This document shows positions 17,169 through 25,499 of a stretch of DNA of 64,000 bases, one piece after another. Numbering within the stretch: the stretch's first letter is position 1; every line of letters begins with the position of its first letter. Both the position numbers and the translations under genes were made by a program. The notes under the pieces were generated by a model that worked only from the letters and a program-made list of their open reading frames with translations, was not told the DNA's origin and searched no databases. Source of the stretch: PKWO01 sp036384915 (GTDB lineage Bacteria; Pseudomonadota; Gammaproteobacteria; Burkholderiales; Burkholderiaceae_D); assembly GCA_036384915.1 (NCBI GenBank), contig DASVLJ010000071.1:248001-312000 (forward strand), given 5' to 3'.

Positions 17169-17952
17169 AGTGGAACCCCGCTGCCTGCAGCTCCGGCAGG
17201 GTGTCTACCGCACCGGGAATCACGATCACGCCGGGAATCAGGTGATTGGTCAATTCCGCCGCCAGCGCTTCCTGGCTCAGCTTGTCCGGATTGCTGTCGT
17301 TTTCGCGCAGGCGGGCGGCCTGTTCCCAGATCGCGTTATGGCAGGACAGGAACACGGCGCCGCGCTTCTGCAAGGCGACGATGGTGCCGTTTTGCGAAGA
17401 ATAGACGCCGGCTGGGTTCTCATAGTCGGCCGGATCGGCCGATGCGGCTTCCTTTTCCACGATCAGCAGGTTCCTTTCGAAACCCTTCCCGGCAAGTTTG
17501 CCGATATTGTATTTGTCCCAGGTTTCCTGATCATACAGCGCGTAGTTGGCCGAGCCGTGCGTGGCCGAGACGACCAGGAAATCGGGGTGGCCGAAGGACC
17601 AGATTTGCGTGTTCAAGGAGTTGCGCATCGTGTTGATCCAGGGGCCCGCAATGTCGGTGTTGTCCCATACCTGCTTGTGCTTGGACTTGTAGGCCAGCAC
17701 TTCAGCCAGCGCTTCGTGATCCCATTGATCGGGGTGGTTTAAGATCATCGGCACGGTCTTGAAGTCGCGCCGGCGCGGCGCCTTGGCCAGGCGCGTGGTC
17801 AGTTCGCTCAAGTCCTTGGCGCCCCCATGGGCAGCCGCAGCCTTTGCCGTCTTCGCCGCGGCTTGTGCCTCCATGCCGCCCAATGCCGCCGTTCCGGCCG
17901 CGAAAGCCAGTCCCAGTTTTTGTATGGCGCTGCGCCTGTTGGTCGTGCCCAT
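17158..17952 (-). CDS. Tat-exported DsrE-like protein
   Basis: A 264-residue protein. The start at 17952 has AAGGAG in front; a longer in-frame extension has no ribosome binding site and reads as antisense-like low-complexity. The N-terminus TNRRSAIQKLGLAFAAG followed by an alanine-rich segment is a twin-arginine signal, implying folded export with or without cofactor. The mature part ends VIPGAVDTLPELQAAGFHYV, the closing strand-helix of DsrE-family folds, and the lone cysteine in FLSCHNAIW falls where that family carries its sulfur-binding cysteine. DsrE proteins bind persulfide or thiosulfonate groups. It sits directly downstream of a TsdA-like cytochrome gene, which supports a periplasmic sulfur role. 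Confidence 0.7.
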   Translation of the reverse strand: MGTTNRRSAIQKLGLAFAAGTAALGGMEAQAAAKTAKAAAAHGGAKDLSELTTRLAKAPRRRDFKTVPMILNHPDQWDHEALAEVLAYKSKHKQVWDNTDIAGPWINTMRNSLNTQIWSFGHPDFLVVSATHGSANYALYDQETWDKYNIGKLAGKGFERNLLIVEKEAASADPADYENPAGVYSSQNGTIVALQKRGAVFLSCHNAIWEQAARLRENDSNPDKLSQEALAAELTNHLIPGVIVIPGAVDTLPELQAAGFHYVR

Positions 17953-18010
17953 TTCGTTCTCCTTGCTGTCGATAGAATGCCGGCGTTCCGGCGCAATGTA
18001 GTTTGACTGC

Positions 18011-19030
18011 TCAATCCGCTGCCGGGCCGCCATCCTTCCCAGCCTTGCGCGCCTTGACGGCTTCGCGTATCGGCGCGAACGGCCCGAGCTTGTGCTGCTC
18101 CTCGCCGAAATCGTCTGCATACGGTCCGTAGGGCGCATCGACCGGCTTTTGCTCGCGCCTGGGATAGTCCTGCTCCAGATGCGTTTTTTGCGGGCGCGGT
18201 TGGCTGTTGATATAGGCAGCCACATCCCAGGCATCGTCGAGCGAAAGAGCCGGGTGCTGCCAATCGGTCCCGTTGGGCATGTTGGCGTGGATGAAGTTGG
18301 CTGCGGTGATCAAGCGGTGCATGCCCGCACCGTCGTTGAAGCTGTCGGGACCCCAAAGCGGCGGAAACGCGTAGCCCTGCGCGTCTCCCACCTTGCCCGT
18401 ACGTTGCCCCTGGCCGTTCTGGCCATGGCAGGCGGCACAGGTGCCGGCATAGACGGTTGCACCGTGCTTGGGATCGGCGGCGCGGATCAATTCCGGCATG
18501 TTGCCGGCGCCGCGGCCTGGCGTGGCCGCACCCACGGCGTGTCCCATGGAGAGGAACTTGAGGTAGGCTACGATGGCTGTCATTTCCGGGCCGCCAGGCG
18601 GCAATCGCCGGCCGTTCATGCTGCGCACCATGCAACCCTGGATACGCTCTTCTATTGTGCCCACGGTGCCCGAGCGCGCGCGGTAATTGGGGAAGTCGGC
18701 ATAGACGCCCTGGAACGGCAAACCGAACTCCTTCGTACCGGCTTCGAGGTGGCAGCTCTGGCAGTTGAGGTTGTTGCCGGCGTAGCGACGGCCTGCGTCG
18801 GCCACTTCAGGGCCGATCAGCGACGATGTCTTGCTGATCAGGTCGCGCCCGTAGCGCACGGCCCGGCCCCAGTCGTCGTCGGGCAGGGTGGCGACATCGG
18901 GTTTTTGCCACGCGGACGTGGGCGCCGCGGCGTCCGCCCCGTGCGCCGGCAAAACAACTGAAGCGCTGATCACGGCACCGGCTATAAAAGCTGCGATCCC
19001 CGCCCCGGATTTTCTGAAGTATTCGATCAA
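18011..19030 (-). CDS. tsdA: Dihaem cytochrome c, thiosulfate dehydrogenase (TsdA)-like
   Basis: A 339-residue periplasmic protein. The TTG at 19030 is chosen because GGAGGGG precedes it; the ATG at 19043 is in another frame. A membrane-type signal (IAAFIAGAVISASVVLPAHG) leads into two c-haem domains, CQSCH at 90-94 and CAACH at 198-202. Cys133 in QGCMVRSMNGR matches the unusual cysteine axial ligand of haem 1 in TsdA enzymes, and the LPPGGPEMTAIVAYLKFLS helix is also TsdA-like. TsdA oxidises two thiosulfates to tetrathionate, or the reverse. A charged C-terminal tail of about 60 residues is extra. It heads the DsrE-like/lipoprotein/MFS cluster. Confidence 0.83.
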   Translation of the reverse strand: MIEYFRKSGAGIAAFIAGAVISASVVLPAHGADAAAPTSAWQKPDVATLPDDDWGRAVRYGRDLISKTSSLIGPEVADAGRRYAGNNLNCQSCHLEAGTKEFGLPFQGVYADFPNYRARSGTVGTIEERIQGCMVRSMNGRRLPPGGPEMTAIVAYLKFLSMGHAVGAATPGRGAGNMPELIRAADPKHGATVYAGTCAACHGQNGQGQRTGKVGDAQGYAFPPLWGPDSFNDGAGMHRLITAANFIHANMPNGTDWQHPALSLDDAWDVAAYINSQPRPQKTHLEQDYPRREQKPVDAPYGPYADDFGEEQHKLGPFAPIREAVKARKAGKDGGPAAD

Positions 19031-19129
19031 GATTCCCCTCCATGTCAACGCGGCGCATCGAGCCTCGACATGCTAAGTTTCGGCTAACTGTTACCTTGCA
19101 TCATTGCATACTTTGCCACTTTCATTGTA

Positions 19130-19888
19130 TTGGAAACCGCCTTGCCTAGCTCATTCAAGAAATACGGTTTTGCGTTTTTTTTGCTGCTTGCCGGCCCCGT
19201 CTATGCAGACAACACGGAATTGGAGGTGTATCGAGGTGAGATCGCCGATGAGGGTGAAGCCAATGTCGACATTGCGGCGAACCTGATGCAGTCGCCCAGG
19301 CACGACGACGGCCACGGTGCCTCAGTCTTTCAAGGAGTTGCCGAGCTTTCCTATGGCCTGGACGGCGACTGGGAGATCGGTTTGAAGCTTCCGGTATATG
19401 CGTTTGGAGGGGCCTGGCATGCCGAAGGTATGCTGACGGAAATCAAATATGTGGCGTCGCACGACAAAAGCGGCTGGTATGCCGGTGCCGAAATCGAAGC
19501 CGGTTATGAAACCGTGGCCGGCGAAAACGAGCATTGGACCATCGAAGCCGTGCCTATCATCGGCTGGCGCGATGGGCGCTGGGATTTCACGATCAACCCC
19601 GGTGTGACGCTTGCTTCGGGCGGCGATCTGCGCGGCAAGGTATTGTTCGAGCCGGCGGCCAAGATTTCCTATCAAGTGGCACCGAAAAGCGCACTGGGTG
19701 TCGAATATTTTTCCGAGGCAGGCCCGGTCAGCAAGATGTTGCCCGCCAGCCGGCGCAATGAACTGGCTTTTCTTGCGCTTGATGCCAAGGCGGGCAAGAG
19801 CACGATCAACTTGGGAGTCGGTCACGGTGTCAACGCGGCTTCACCGGGATGGGCGCTCAAGACAACGCTCGACCTCGAATTCGATTGA
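19130..19888 (+). CDS. Hypothetical outer-membrane beta-barrel-like protein
   Basis: A 252-residue protein read from a TTG at 19130 without a clear ribosome binding site; the start is uncertain. A signal peptide (FKKYGFAFFLLLAGPVYADN) is followed by alternating strands with aromatic ends, such as GASVFQGVAELSYGLDGDWEIGLKLP and WTIEAVPIIGWRDGRWDFTINPG, typical of small porin-like or phenol-pathway-type barrels. I do not recognise a named family. It is divergent from the TsdA-like cytochrome gene, so a shared control region is possible. Function unknown. Confidence 0.65.
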   Translation: METALPSSFKKYGFAFFLLLAGPVYADNTELEVYRGEIADEGEANVDIAANLMQSPRHDDGHGASVFQGVAELSYGLDGDWEIGLKLPVYAFGGAWHAEGMLTEIKYVASHDKSGWYAGAEIEAGYETVAGENEHWTIEAVPIIGWRDGRWDFTINPGVTLASGGDLRGKVLFEPAAKISYQVAPKSALGVEYFSEAGPVSKMLPASRRNELAFLALDAKAGKSTINLGVGHGVNAASPGWALKTTLDLEFD

Positions 19889-20237
19889 TTGGCCGCTGAC
19901 ACTTTACCCGCGCCCGCCAGATAGCGCACGTTTTGCAAGTCGGCAAAGCGCGAGAGCCGCGATAGGCGCGAGCTTCCGGCATGACGCATTCGCCAATGCA
20001 AGATCGGAGAGGCTTCGACGCGCCGGCGGTTCGCCAAGATGGAAAGACTGCGCTTCATGGCAGCAATGTTATCGATGTAAAGTATTCATGCGTTGTATGC
20101 TTGCAAATGACGCGAGACAGCCCAAGGAATGCAAACCCGATCCCTGATCAAATTGCCATGCGAAGGGAAGGTCGGCTAATCTACTGACATGCAAGCAGGC
20201 GACGCCTCGCCCGGTCGATTAAAGGTATGGGGACAAC
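19889..20237. other. 349-base interval without a recognisable gene
   Basis: Several short frames occur but none has a start with a ribosome binding site or a protein-like sequence. No terminator hairpin with a T-run and no strong promoter was found. The last 15 bases before the ANTAR regulator contain GGTATGGGG, a weak ribosome binding site. Confidence 0.5.
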
Positions 20238-20870
20238 ATGGAAGCCACCGAGAAAAAGCCGAAAATCCTGGTCGTCGACGACGATCCGCTAACCTTGAAG
20301 CTGCTGACGGGAGTCCTGGAGAGCCAGAATTACGAAGTCATCCAGGCCCGGAACGGTGAAGACGCGCTAGCCATTGCCGTGCTTGGCGAACCGCGATTGG
20401 CCATGCTCGACATCAACATGCCTGGCATGTCGGGCCTCGACCTCGCCAAGCGCTTGCGCAGCGACAGCGACATCCCTTTCGTCTTCCTCTCCGGCGTATC
20501 GGACGGCGACGTGGTCAAGCGGGCAGTGGAATATGGGGCTTCCGGCTATCTCGTTAAACCGGTCGATGTGCAAAACCTGATCCCGATGCTGGAAGCCGCC
20601 CTGGCGCGCGCCGGAGAAATCAGAAACCTGCGCCAGCGCGAAAGTCGGCTGACCTCGGCGCTCGCCGCCGGCCGCGAAACCAGCATGGCGGTCGGTATCC
20701 TGATGGTGCACCATCGTACCGACCGCCAGCAGGCCTTCGACATGTTGCGCTCCTATGCCCGTTCCAAGCGCAAAACCATCAACGAGGTCGCCTGCGAGGT
20801 GCTCAATGCCGAAGAGGTGCTGAACCAATTCCGCGCCGGCGCGCATGGTAACGAATCTCGGCAAGGATAG
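20238..20870 (+). CDS. Response regulator with ANTAR RNA-binding domain
   Basis: A 210-residue protein. The receiver domain (about residues 9-125) has the acidic pair in VVDDD, phospho-acceptor Asp in MLDINMPG, and the conserved Ser and Lys (FLSG, LVKPV). A coiled linker leads to an ANTAR domain (about 140-200) with SMAVGILMVHH, AFDMLRSYARS and INEVACEVL. ANTAR regulators bind paired hexanucleotide stem-loops in nascent RNA and prevent termination. No kinase is adjacent. The targets are unknown; candidate terminator-bearing leaders such as the one before argD could be screened for the paired loops. Confidence 0.92.
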   Translation: MEATEKKPKILVVDDDPLTLKLLTGVLESQNYEVIQARNGEDALAIAVLGEPRLAMLDINMPGMSGLDLAKRLRSDSDIPFVFLSGVSDGDVVKRAVEYGASGYLVKPVDVQNLIPMLEAALARAGEIRNLRQRESRLTSALAAGRETSMAVGILMVHHRTDRQQAFDMLRSYARSKRKTINEVACEVLNAEEVLNQFRAGAHGNESRQG

Positions 20871-21008
20871 TCCGGCTCCTCGTCTGCCGTTCCTATTCCG
20901 ATTGTTCCTGGCGGTATCCGCACCGTCCGGCCGGGCGGGTGGCCGTCCGCGATGGACGCGGTATTGGCTTCGGCATACAATCGTCGCCACAATTACATAG
21001 GAGTTTCC

Positions 21009-22409
21009 ATGCCCAAGCTCTCCCGGCTGCCGCTTGCCCTGTTCGTCGTCTCCCTGTTTTCCGTGGTCCACGCTGCGCCCTTGCATGAATTGAGCGATGC
21101 AGAGCGACAGGAGATCGACAAGATTGCGCAAAAGGTACTCAAAACGACCTCGGTGCCGAGCGCGTCTATCGCGGTGGTGATCGACGGCAAACTCGCCTAC
21201 GCGCAGGCTTATGGCGATGCAGCGCTCAAGCCGCGCCGCGCTGCCTTGCCAAACATGCGTTACGGCATAGGCTCGATCAGCAAGCAGTTCACGGCGACGG
21301 CCTTGTTGATGCTGCAGGAAGAGGGCAAGCTGAGCCTGGACGACAAGGTCTCGACATATGTGGCGAACATGGGCGGGGCCGGTGACGTCACCATTCGTCA
21401 ATTGCTGTCGCACACGGCAGGCATACGAGATTACTGGCCGCAGGACTTCATGTTCGCCGACATGCGCCAGGCGATCAAGCCGGAAGGCATTCTCGATCGC
21501 TGGGCGCGTCAACCGCTCGATTTTCCCGCCGGCGAGCGCTGGCAATACAGCAACACCGGCTACGTGTTGGCGGGCGTGATCTTCGAGAAGGTCGCAAACG
21601 AACCGCTGATGAGCTACCTGCAGCGCAAGGTGTTCAGTCCTCTGCAAATGAGCACGGCCATGGATTGCGACCAGCACCCGCTGGCCGCAACCGATTCCGT
21701 CGGTTACACCAGCTTTGCCATGGGCCCCTTGCAGCAAGCCGAACGGGCCGGCGAAGGGTGGATGTTTGCAGCGGGAGAGTTGGCCATGACGGCGGGCGAC
21801 CTGGCCAAATGGGATATCTCGCTGATGGAACAAAAACTCATGAGCAAGGCGAGCTACGATGCGCTCGAGCGTGAAGTGCTGCTCAACAACGGAGCGGGAA
21901 GCCGTTATGCCCTGGGCATGGGCGTCGAAATGAAGAGCGACCACCGCATACTGTCGCATGGCGGAGAAATCAACGGCTATCTGGCCGAAAATACCGTGAT
22001 CCCGGACAGCCGGATGGCGATCGTCGTGCTCACCAATGCCGATGCCAGCAATGCCGCGGAAGACATTACCGACGAGGTGCGCAAGACGCTGTTCAATGCC
22101 GAGGGTGCCGACGGCAACAAGCAGAAGGTGGCCGAAGACATCTTCAGAGATTTGCAACACGGCAAGATCGATCGCAAGAAATTCAGCAGGAACGGCAACG
22201 AATACTTCAGCGACAGCGTGGTGAAGGAAGCTGGGCGGGAACTGGCCAAATACGGCAAGCTCAAATCCTTCACCTTCGAACGCGGCTCGACGCGCGGAGG
22301 CATGGAAACGCGGGTCTATGAGGCCAAGCTGGAAAGGAAGACCTTGCAAATCGTCGCCCGCGTCTGGCCCAATGGCGAATACGAACAGTATGGGCTTGCG
22401 GTAAAGTGA
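21009..22409 (+). CDS. Exported serine hydrolase, beta-lactamase/DD-peptidase family
   Basis: A 466-residue protein. The start at 21009 has TAGGAG before it and gives a clean signal peptide cut after VHA. The serine beta-lactamase/class C fold is shown by S89-I-S-K92 in GSISKQF, YSNTGY as the second motif and SHGGE as the third. The LLSHTAGI stretch is also typical. After the catalytic domain (about residues 30-360) a C-terminal domain of about 100 residues, rich in charged residues, is similar to those in esterase-type members. It may act on peptidoglycan peptides, esters or D-peptides; beta-lactam hydrolysis should not be assumed. Confidence 0.9.
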   Translation: MPKLSRLPLALFVVSLFSVVHAAPLHELSDAERQEIDKIAQKVLKTTSVPSASIAVVIDGKLAYAQAYGDAALKPRRAALPNMRYGIGSISKQFTATALLMLQEEGKLSLDDKVSTYVANMGGAGDVTIRQLLSHTAGIRDYWPQDFMFADMRQAIKPEGILDRWARQPLDFPAGERWQYSNTGYVLAGVIFEKVANEPLMSYLQRKVFSPLQMSTAMDCDQHPLAATDSVGYTSFAMGPLQQAERAGEGWMFAAGELAMTAGDLAKWDISLMEQKLMSKASYDALEREVLLNNGAGSRYALGMGVEMKSDHRILSHGGEINGYLAENTVIPDSRMAIVVLTNADASNAAEDITDEVRKTLFNAEGADGNKQKVAEDIFRDLQHGKIDRKKFSRNGNEYFSDSVVKEAGRELAKYGKLKSFTFERGSTRGGMETRVYEAKLERKTLQIVARVWPNGEYEQYGLAVK

Positions 22410-22447
22410 GCCCGGCTTGAGTCCTCGCGCTACAACCAGGAGTCGCT

Positions 22448-23098
22448 ATGAAACCAACCATCACCGCCTTTGAAACCTCACCCGATCGCGGCAGGGGCCT
22501 GGCGCGCGACATGCGCGCACGCTGGGCCTTCGAGGAAGTCGGGCAGCCTTACGACGTGAAGCTTGTGTCATTTGCGGCAATGAAGGAACCGGCTCACCTA
22601 GCGCGCAATCCGTTCGGCCAGATTCCGACCTATGAGGAAGGCAGCCTCTGCCTGTTCGAATCGGGGTCTATCGTATTCCATATTGCGCAAGCGCATGCGG
22701 GCCTGTTGCCGCTCGAAGCGAATGCCCGTGCGCGCGCCATCACCTGGATGTTTGCCGCCTTGAACACGATTGAACCGTTGATCCTGGATCGTCAAATCGC
22801 CATCTTCACGGAAAACAAGGAGCCCTGGGCCGAGCAGCGCCTGCCGCTTGTCGACGCGCGCATCGCCAGGCGGCTTGCCGAGCTTGCCGGCTACCTTGGC
22901 GATGCCGAGTGGCTCGACGGCGAGTTCAGCGCCGGCGATCTGTTGATGGTGACCGTATTGCGCAGAGCGGGTGTTGCAGGTTTGCTCAACCAACACGCCA
23001 ATCTCGCGGCCTACGTCGCCCGGGCTGAAGCCAGGCCGGCGTACCAGCGCGCCTTCGCTGCGCAGTTGGCGGTGTTTAACGCTACGGCGGCAAGCTGA
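22448..23098 (+). CDS. Glutathione S-transferase
   Basis: A 216-residue cytosolic protein. The thioredoxin-like N-domain has RWAFEEVGQPYDVK, the cis-proline in NPFGQIPTYEEG and the glutathione-binding ES in LFESGSIVFHI. The C-terminal helical domain has the SAGDLLMVTVLRRA N-cap motif. Family members conjugate or isomerise glutathione adducts; the specific substrate is not evident. CAGGAG precedes the ATG. It follows the serine hydrolase by 38 bases and may be co-transcribed. Confidence 0.92.
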   Translation: MKPTITAFETSPDRGRGLARDMRARWAFEEVGQPYDVKLVSFAAMKEPAHLARNPFGQIPTYEEGSLCLFESGSIVFHIAQAHAGLLPLEANARARAITWMFAALNTIEPLILDRQIAIFTENKEPWAEQRLPLVDARIARRLAELAGYLGDAEWLDGEFSAGDLLMVTVLRRAGVAGLLNQHANLAAYVARAEARPAYQRAFAAQLAVFNATAAS

Positions 23099-23368
23099 AT
23101 CCTCTGGGTTCAATTTATTCGATTGCGAAAAACGGCTTGCTTTCGCTGGGCCTGCGTATTTCTGGTCTGGTGCCATCCGGGATGAGCGACGAGGAGGGGC
23201 GTAGAGGGAGGCGTGGCTGGCTACTGCTATTTTCTGGAACAGGGCGGAAACGCGCGCGCCATCTATTGAATTTCATTTGTTGAATTGTTGCTTTTAGCAA
23301 TTGCAACGCGATGCGACCGCTTGCAGAATGCAATACTGTTGCCTTAAGCACATATCGAGCAAGTGTCC

Positions 23369-25432
23369 ATGAGGTTCAGAAAGATTGTCGCCGCGTGTAC
23401 GCTGGCACTCGCGGCTTTCGGTGCTGCGACCGCCCGCGCCCAGAGTTTCGAGGACCACCCGGACTGGCCTGGCACCGGCCAGCTTTTCGTCGGCACCAAC
23501 TACCAGCCCTTCGACCGCAGCGGCCGCGAGCAGATCGAGCATGACATCGCTCGCATGAAGCAGGCCGGCTTCAAGGTCGTCCGCATGGGTGACCTGTCGT
23601 GGGACTCGTTCGAGCCCGCCGAGGGCAGGTTCGACTTCAGGTTGTTCGACTGGATCATGGACCGCATGCAGGCCGCCGGCCTGAAGGTCATCATGGATAT
23701 TCCCGGCCAGCCGGCGCCGATATGGCTGCACAAGAAGTACCCGGGCGTCGACGTGGTCGATCAGCACGGGGCGCGGCTCGATCCGGCCGAGCGCTACATG
23801 GACGACATCAGCGATCCAGACTACCGGCGCCTGCTGCGGCGTCTTGCCGATACGATGACCAAGCGCTACGCCAAGCATCCGGCGCTGTTCGCCATCGGCT
23901 ACAACAACGAGAGCGGCAACGGCATGGTGTCGTACTCCGAGCCCGACCGCAAGCGCTTCATCGGCTGGCTTAAAAAGAGATATTGCACCCTGGAGGCGCT
24001 GAACAATGCCTGGGCTACGCAACGTTGGTCGCGCCGTATCGGTGCCTGGGACGAGGTGCGCCTGCCGTATATCGAAGGCGTCGGCCCCTACGAACGTTAC
24101 CTTGACATGCGGCGCTTCTGGTCGGACCAGACCATCGAAGTGCTCGAGCTGCTGGAGAGCGTGCGCGAGAAGAACGTGCCGGACATGCCTGCCATCTCCA
24201 ACCTGTGGGACAGTGCCCCGCGCAAGGGCTTCGACTACCTGGCAACCTATCGCCGCTACGTGAGCTACGGGGCGATGGGCTTCTATCCCGGAGATCCGCT
24301 CGGCAGCGCCTTCGAGGCAACGATGATGCGCGCCGGCATGAACGCCCCCATCTGGTTCAATGAGTTCACTGCCGGCGGTCCCGGCTACTACGGCACCCCG
24401 GGGCGCTCGCGCATGTGGGCCCATTTCGGCCTGCTCATGGGCGCGCAGGCGGTGATGCCCTGGACCTGGCACAGCCACCACGGCGGAGAGGAACAGGCGC
24501 TGTTCGGCCTGATCGACCATGACGACCGGGCGTCGTGGAAGCTCGACGAGTTCGCCACCATCGCCAGGGAATTCGCCACGCTGGAAAAGCTCGGTTTCCC
24601 ACGCCTGCAGCAGCCGAAGGTGGCCATCGCCTATGCCTTCGACAACATGATCGCGACCAACCTGCCTAAGGAGGGGGCGAACAACACGGTGCGGCCTTAC
24701 ATCAACCCGGGCTACATGAAGCAGGCGCATAGCGCCTACGAGCCGCTGTTCAATGACAACATCGATATCGCCGTCGTTCACATTGGCCATGAAGACCTGA
24801 GCCGTTACCGGCTTGTGGTGGTGCCCGGAATGTACCTGCTCGACAACGCCTCCACCGACAACCTGCGCAAGTTTGTCGCCGAAGGCGGCACGGTGATCAT
24901 GACCGCGCAATCGGCCAAGGTGAACGACCATAACCAGTGGCACGACACGCCGCTGCCCGGCGGCCTGACCGACGTGTTCGGCCTGCGCACCAATGCCTTC
25001 TACAACGCCGGCACGCTGCAGACCACGATCGGCGGGGAAGAGGTCAAGGCCGAGCTCGGCGCCTACGAGGTGCTGGAGCCTTCCTCTGCCGAGGTGCTGG
25101 CGCGCTTTGTGAACGTTAAGGGCGAACCGCCGGCCGTCACCGTCAACCATTTCGGCAAGGGCCGGGCGATCTACGTCGCCACGGCTGCGCACCCGCAGCT
25201 CATGACGCCCTTGTACCGGCAGCTCTACGCGAGCCTTGGCATTGTGCCGGGGCCGAAGACGCCTGACGGGGTGTATGCACGCGTGGTCGACGGCAGGACG
25301 CTCTACGTCAACACTACCGGCGAAGCCAGGGATGTGCAGATTGATGGCGCAATGAACGGCGTACTCGGAGGCAAGCACTGGTCGGGCGTGCTGCGGCTGG
25401 AGCCTCTGGGCGTCGAGCTGCTCGAGAAGTGA
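23369..25432 (+). CDS. Exported GH42-type beta-galactosidase
   Basis: A 687-residue secreted protein with a signal peptide ending at ARAQ. The TIM barrel (about residues 35-400) has the GH42 acid/base Asn180-Glu181 in YNNESGNG and nucleophile Glu332 in WFNEFTAGG, and the segment VRMGDLSWDSFEPAEGRFDF is typical. A Rossmann-like trimerisation domain follows (VVVPGMYLLDNASTDNLRKFV) and a C-terminal beta domain ends the protein. It should cleave beta-galactosides in the periplasm or outside, perhaps from pectic galactan, as a GH28 pectinase lies 1.4 kb away. A GTG two codons upstream is an alternative start. Third positions look richer in G and C than in neighbours. Confidence 0.88.
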   Translation: MRFRKIVAACTLALAAFGAATARAQSFEDHPDWPGTGQLFVGTNYQPFDRSGREQIEHDIARMKQAGFKVVRMGDLSWDSFEPAEGRFDFRLFDWIMDRMQAAGLKVIMDIPGQPAPIWLHKKYPGVDVVDQHGARLDPAERYMDDISDPDYRRLLRRLADTMTKRYAKHPALFAIGYNNESGNGMVSYSEPDRKRFIGWLKKRYCTLEALNNAWATQRWSRRIGAWDEVRLPYIEGVGPYERYLDMRRFWSDQTIEVLELLESVREKNVPDMPAISNLWDSAPRKGFDYLATYRRYVSYGAMGFYPGDPLGSAFEATMMRAGMNAPIWFNEFTAGGPGYYGTPGRSRMWAHFGLLMGAQAVMPWTWHSHHGGEEQALFGLIDHDDRASWKLDEFATIAREFATLEKLGFPRLQQPKVAIAYAFDNMIATNLPKEGANNTVRPYINPGYMKQAHSAYEPLFNDNIDIAVVHIGHEDLSRYRLVVVPGMYLLDNASTDNLRKFVAEGGTVIMTAQSAKVNDHNQWHDTPLPGGLTDVFGLRTNAFYNAGTLQTTIGGEEVKAELGAYEVLEPSSAEVLARFVNVKGEPPAVTVNHFGKGRAIYVATAAHPQLMTPLYRQLYASLGIVPGPKTPDGVYARVVDGRTLYVNTTGEARDVQIDGAMNGVLGGKHWSGVLRLEPLGVELLEK

Positions 25433-25499
25433 GGAAATCAGGCATCAAGTATTTCGCCAGCGATTCGACGGTCAATAACCATAAACCATAGGAATAGCC

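Noticed and set aside
19822..20058. A 78-codon minus-strand frame after the outer-membrane-like gene
   Set aside because: No ribosome binding site, sequence not protein-like, and it overlaps the real gene's 3' end.
20367..22349. A 660-codon open frame on the minus strand opposite the ANTAR regulator and serine hydrolase genes
   Set aside because: It is the antisense of two well-supported genes, is rich in His, Arg and Gln, and has no family motif or ribosome binding site.
23294..25378. A 694-codon minus-strand frame opposite the GH42 gene
   Set aside because: A shadow frame that follows from high GC3 in the real gene; no recognisable domain.
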